From Lagopus muta (lineage: Eukaryota; Chordata; Aves; Galliformes; Phasianidae), in NCBI RefSeq assembly GCF_023343835.1, contig NC_064437.1:50294972-50358971 (forward strand): a stretch of DNA of 64,000 nt, given 5' to 3'. Of this stretch, positions 63,685 to 64,000 are shown in pieces. The notes below the pieces were generated by a model, which did no database searches, was not told the origin of the DNA, and saw nothing but the letters and a program-made list of their open reading frames with translations. The position numbers were made by a program, and so were the translations under genes. How positions within the stretch are numbered: position 1 is the first letter of the stretch; the number at the start of each line of letters is the position of its first letter.

Positions 63685-64000
63685 GTAGGTCGGGGCCCGG
63701 CGGGGGCGGGTCGGGGTCGCTCCGCGGGGCGCTGCGAGCGGCTTCTTCCGTGCTCTGCGCCGCTGGGCGGCTTTCAGTCAAGTTTCTTAAAAATAACGCT
63801 TGTGTCTGTCAGCAGTGACATAACGAAGCTAGAAAGGCTCCATCTGCTTATAGTTCTGTAACGTTTTACAGCGGTCTGCTCCCGGGTTAGTCATGGCTGG
63901 GGCTCCGCAGCGCTGCTCGGGGAGGTTGGGGGGTGGAGGGTGTCCGCTTTTCACGCGCTTACGGCGAGAGAACCTCCTGGAAAATGCCTCGGTATTTTTA
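63685..64000 (+). other. HECTD2: Start of HECTD2 intron 1
   Basis: GC-rich continuation of the CpG island after the GTAGGT donor. GC falls after about 63960. No second exon is seen before the window ends. Confidence 0.8.

Larger units (their letters stand above)
62980..63960 (+). promoter_or_regulatory. HECTD2: HECTD2 CpG-island promoter
   Basis: GC content and CpG density rise abruptly near 62,980 and stay high through exon 1 into intron 1, which is typical of a housekeeping CpG-island promoter. GC-box-like and ETS-like (TTTCCG) motifs are present. The transcription start is not visible from sequence alone; the YY1-type element at 63148 suggests initiation close to it. Confidence 0.85.

Noticed and set aside
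63196..63861. 221-codon + strand open frame across the HECTD2 first exon
   Set aside because: It begins with GTG and reads through the exon-1 donor into intron 1. Only the ATG 63487 to 63684 part is supported as coding.

Overview
The window is nuclear DNA from a bird, most likely a galliform such as chicken. Three things point there: truncated CR1 LINE 3' ends carrying the ATTCTATGA-type terminus, low overall repeat density, and a spliced PCGF5 gene followed on the same strand by HECTD2, the order I recall from vertebrate chromosomes (human 10q23). Species-level assignment is inference.

Layout. Positions 1-17,887 hold the 3' part of PCGF5 on the + strand. Eight coding exons (4455-4551, 10017-10072, 10197-10256, 11396-11544, 12132-12230, 13593-13682, 15494-15553, 17840-17887) join in phase and encode residues 38-256 of a 256-residue protein: the second half of the RING finger, the linker and the whole RAWUL domain. 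The start codon and first RING half lie upstream of the window. About 17,888-27,350 is AT-rich with many AATAAA hexamers and is probably a long 3' UTR with alternative poly(A) sites; only its first part is well supported. About 27,351-57,390 is intergenic, with scattered CR1 fragments, A-rich tracts and no convincing gene. A CpG-dense segment (57,390-57,815) stands alone 5.7 kb upstream of HECTD2. The CpG-island promoter of HECTD2 starts near 62,980; its first coding exon is 63,487-63,684 and the window ends in intron 1.

The two genes are not an operon. PCGF5 is a Polycomb PRC1.5 subunit acting on chromatin and HECTD2 is a HECT-type E3 ubiquitin ligase; they are neighbours that both belong to ubiquitin-ligase systems. 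The least explained signals are protein-like, broken reading frames on the minus strand inside PCGF5 introns (886-1370 and 7963-8875), the isolated CpG cluster at 57.4-57.8 kb, a CpG-bearing ORF island in the presumed PCGF5 3' UTR (19.5-19.95 kb), and the HECTD2 leader, which combines a YY1-type element, a short upstream ORF and a long open frame. I saw no CRISPR array, tRNA, rRNA or intact mobile element.
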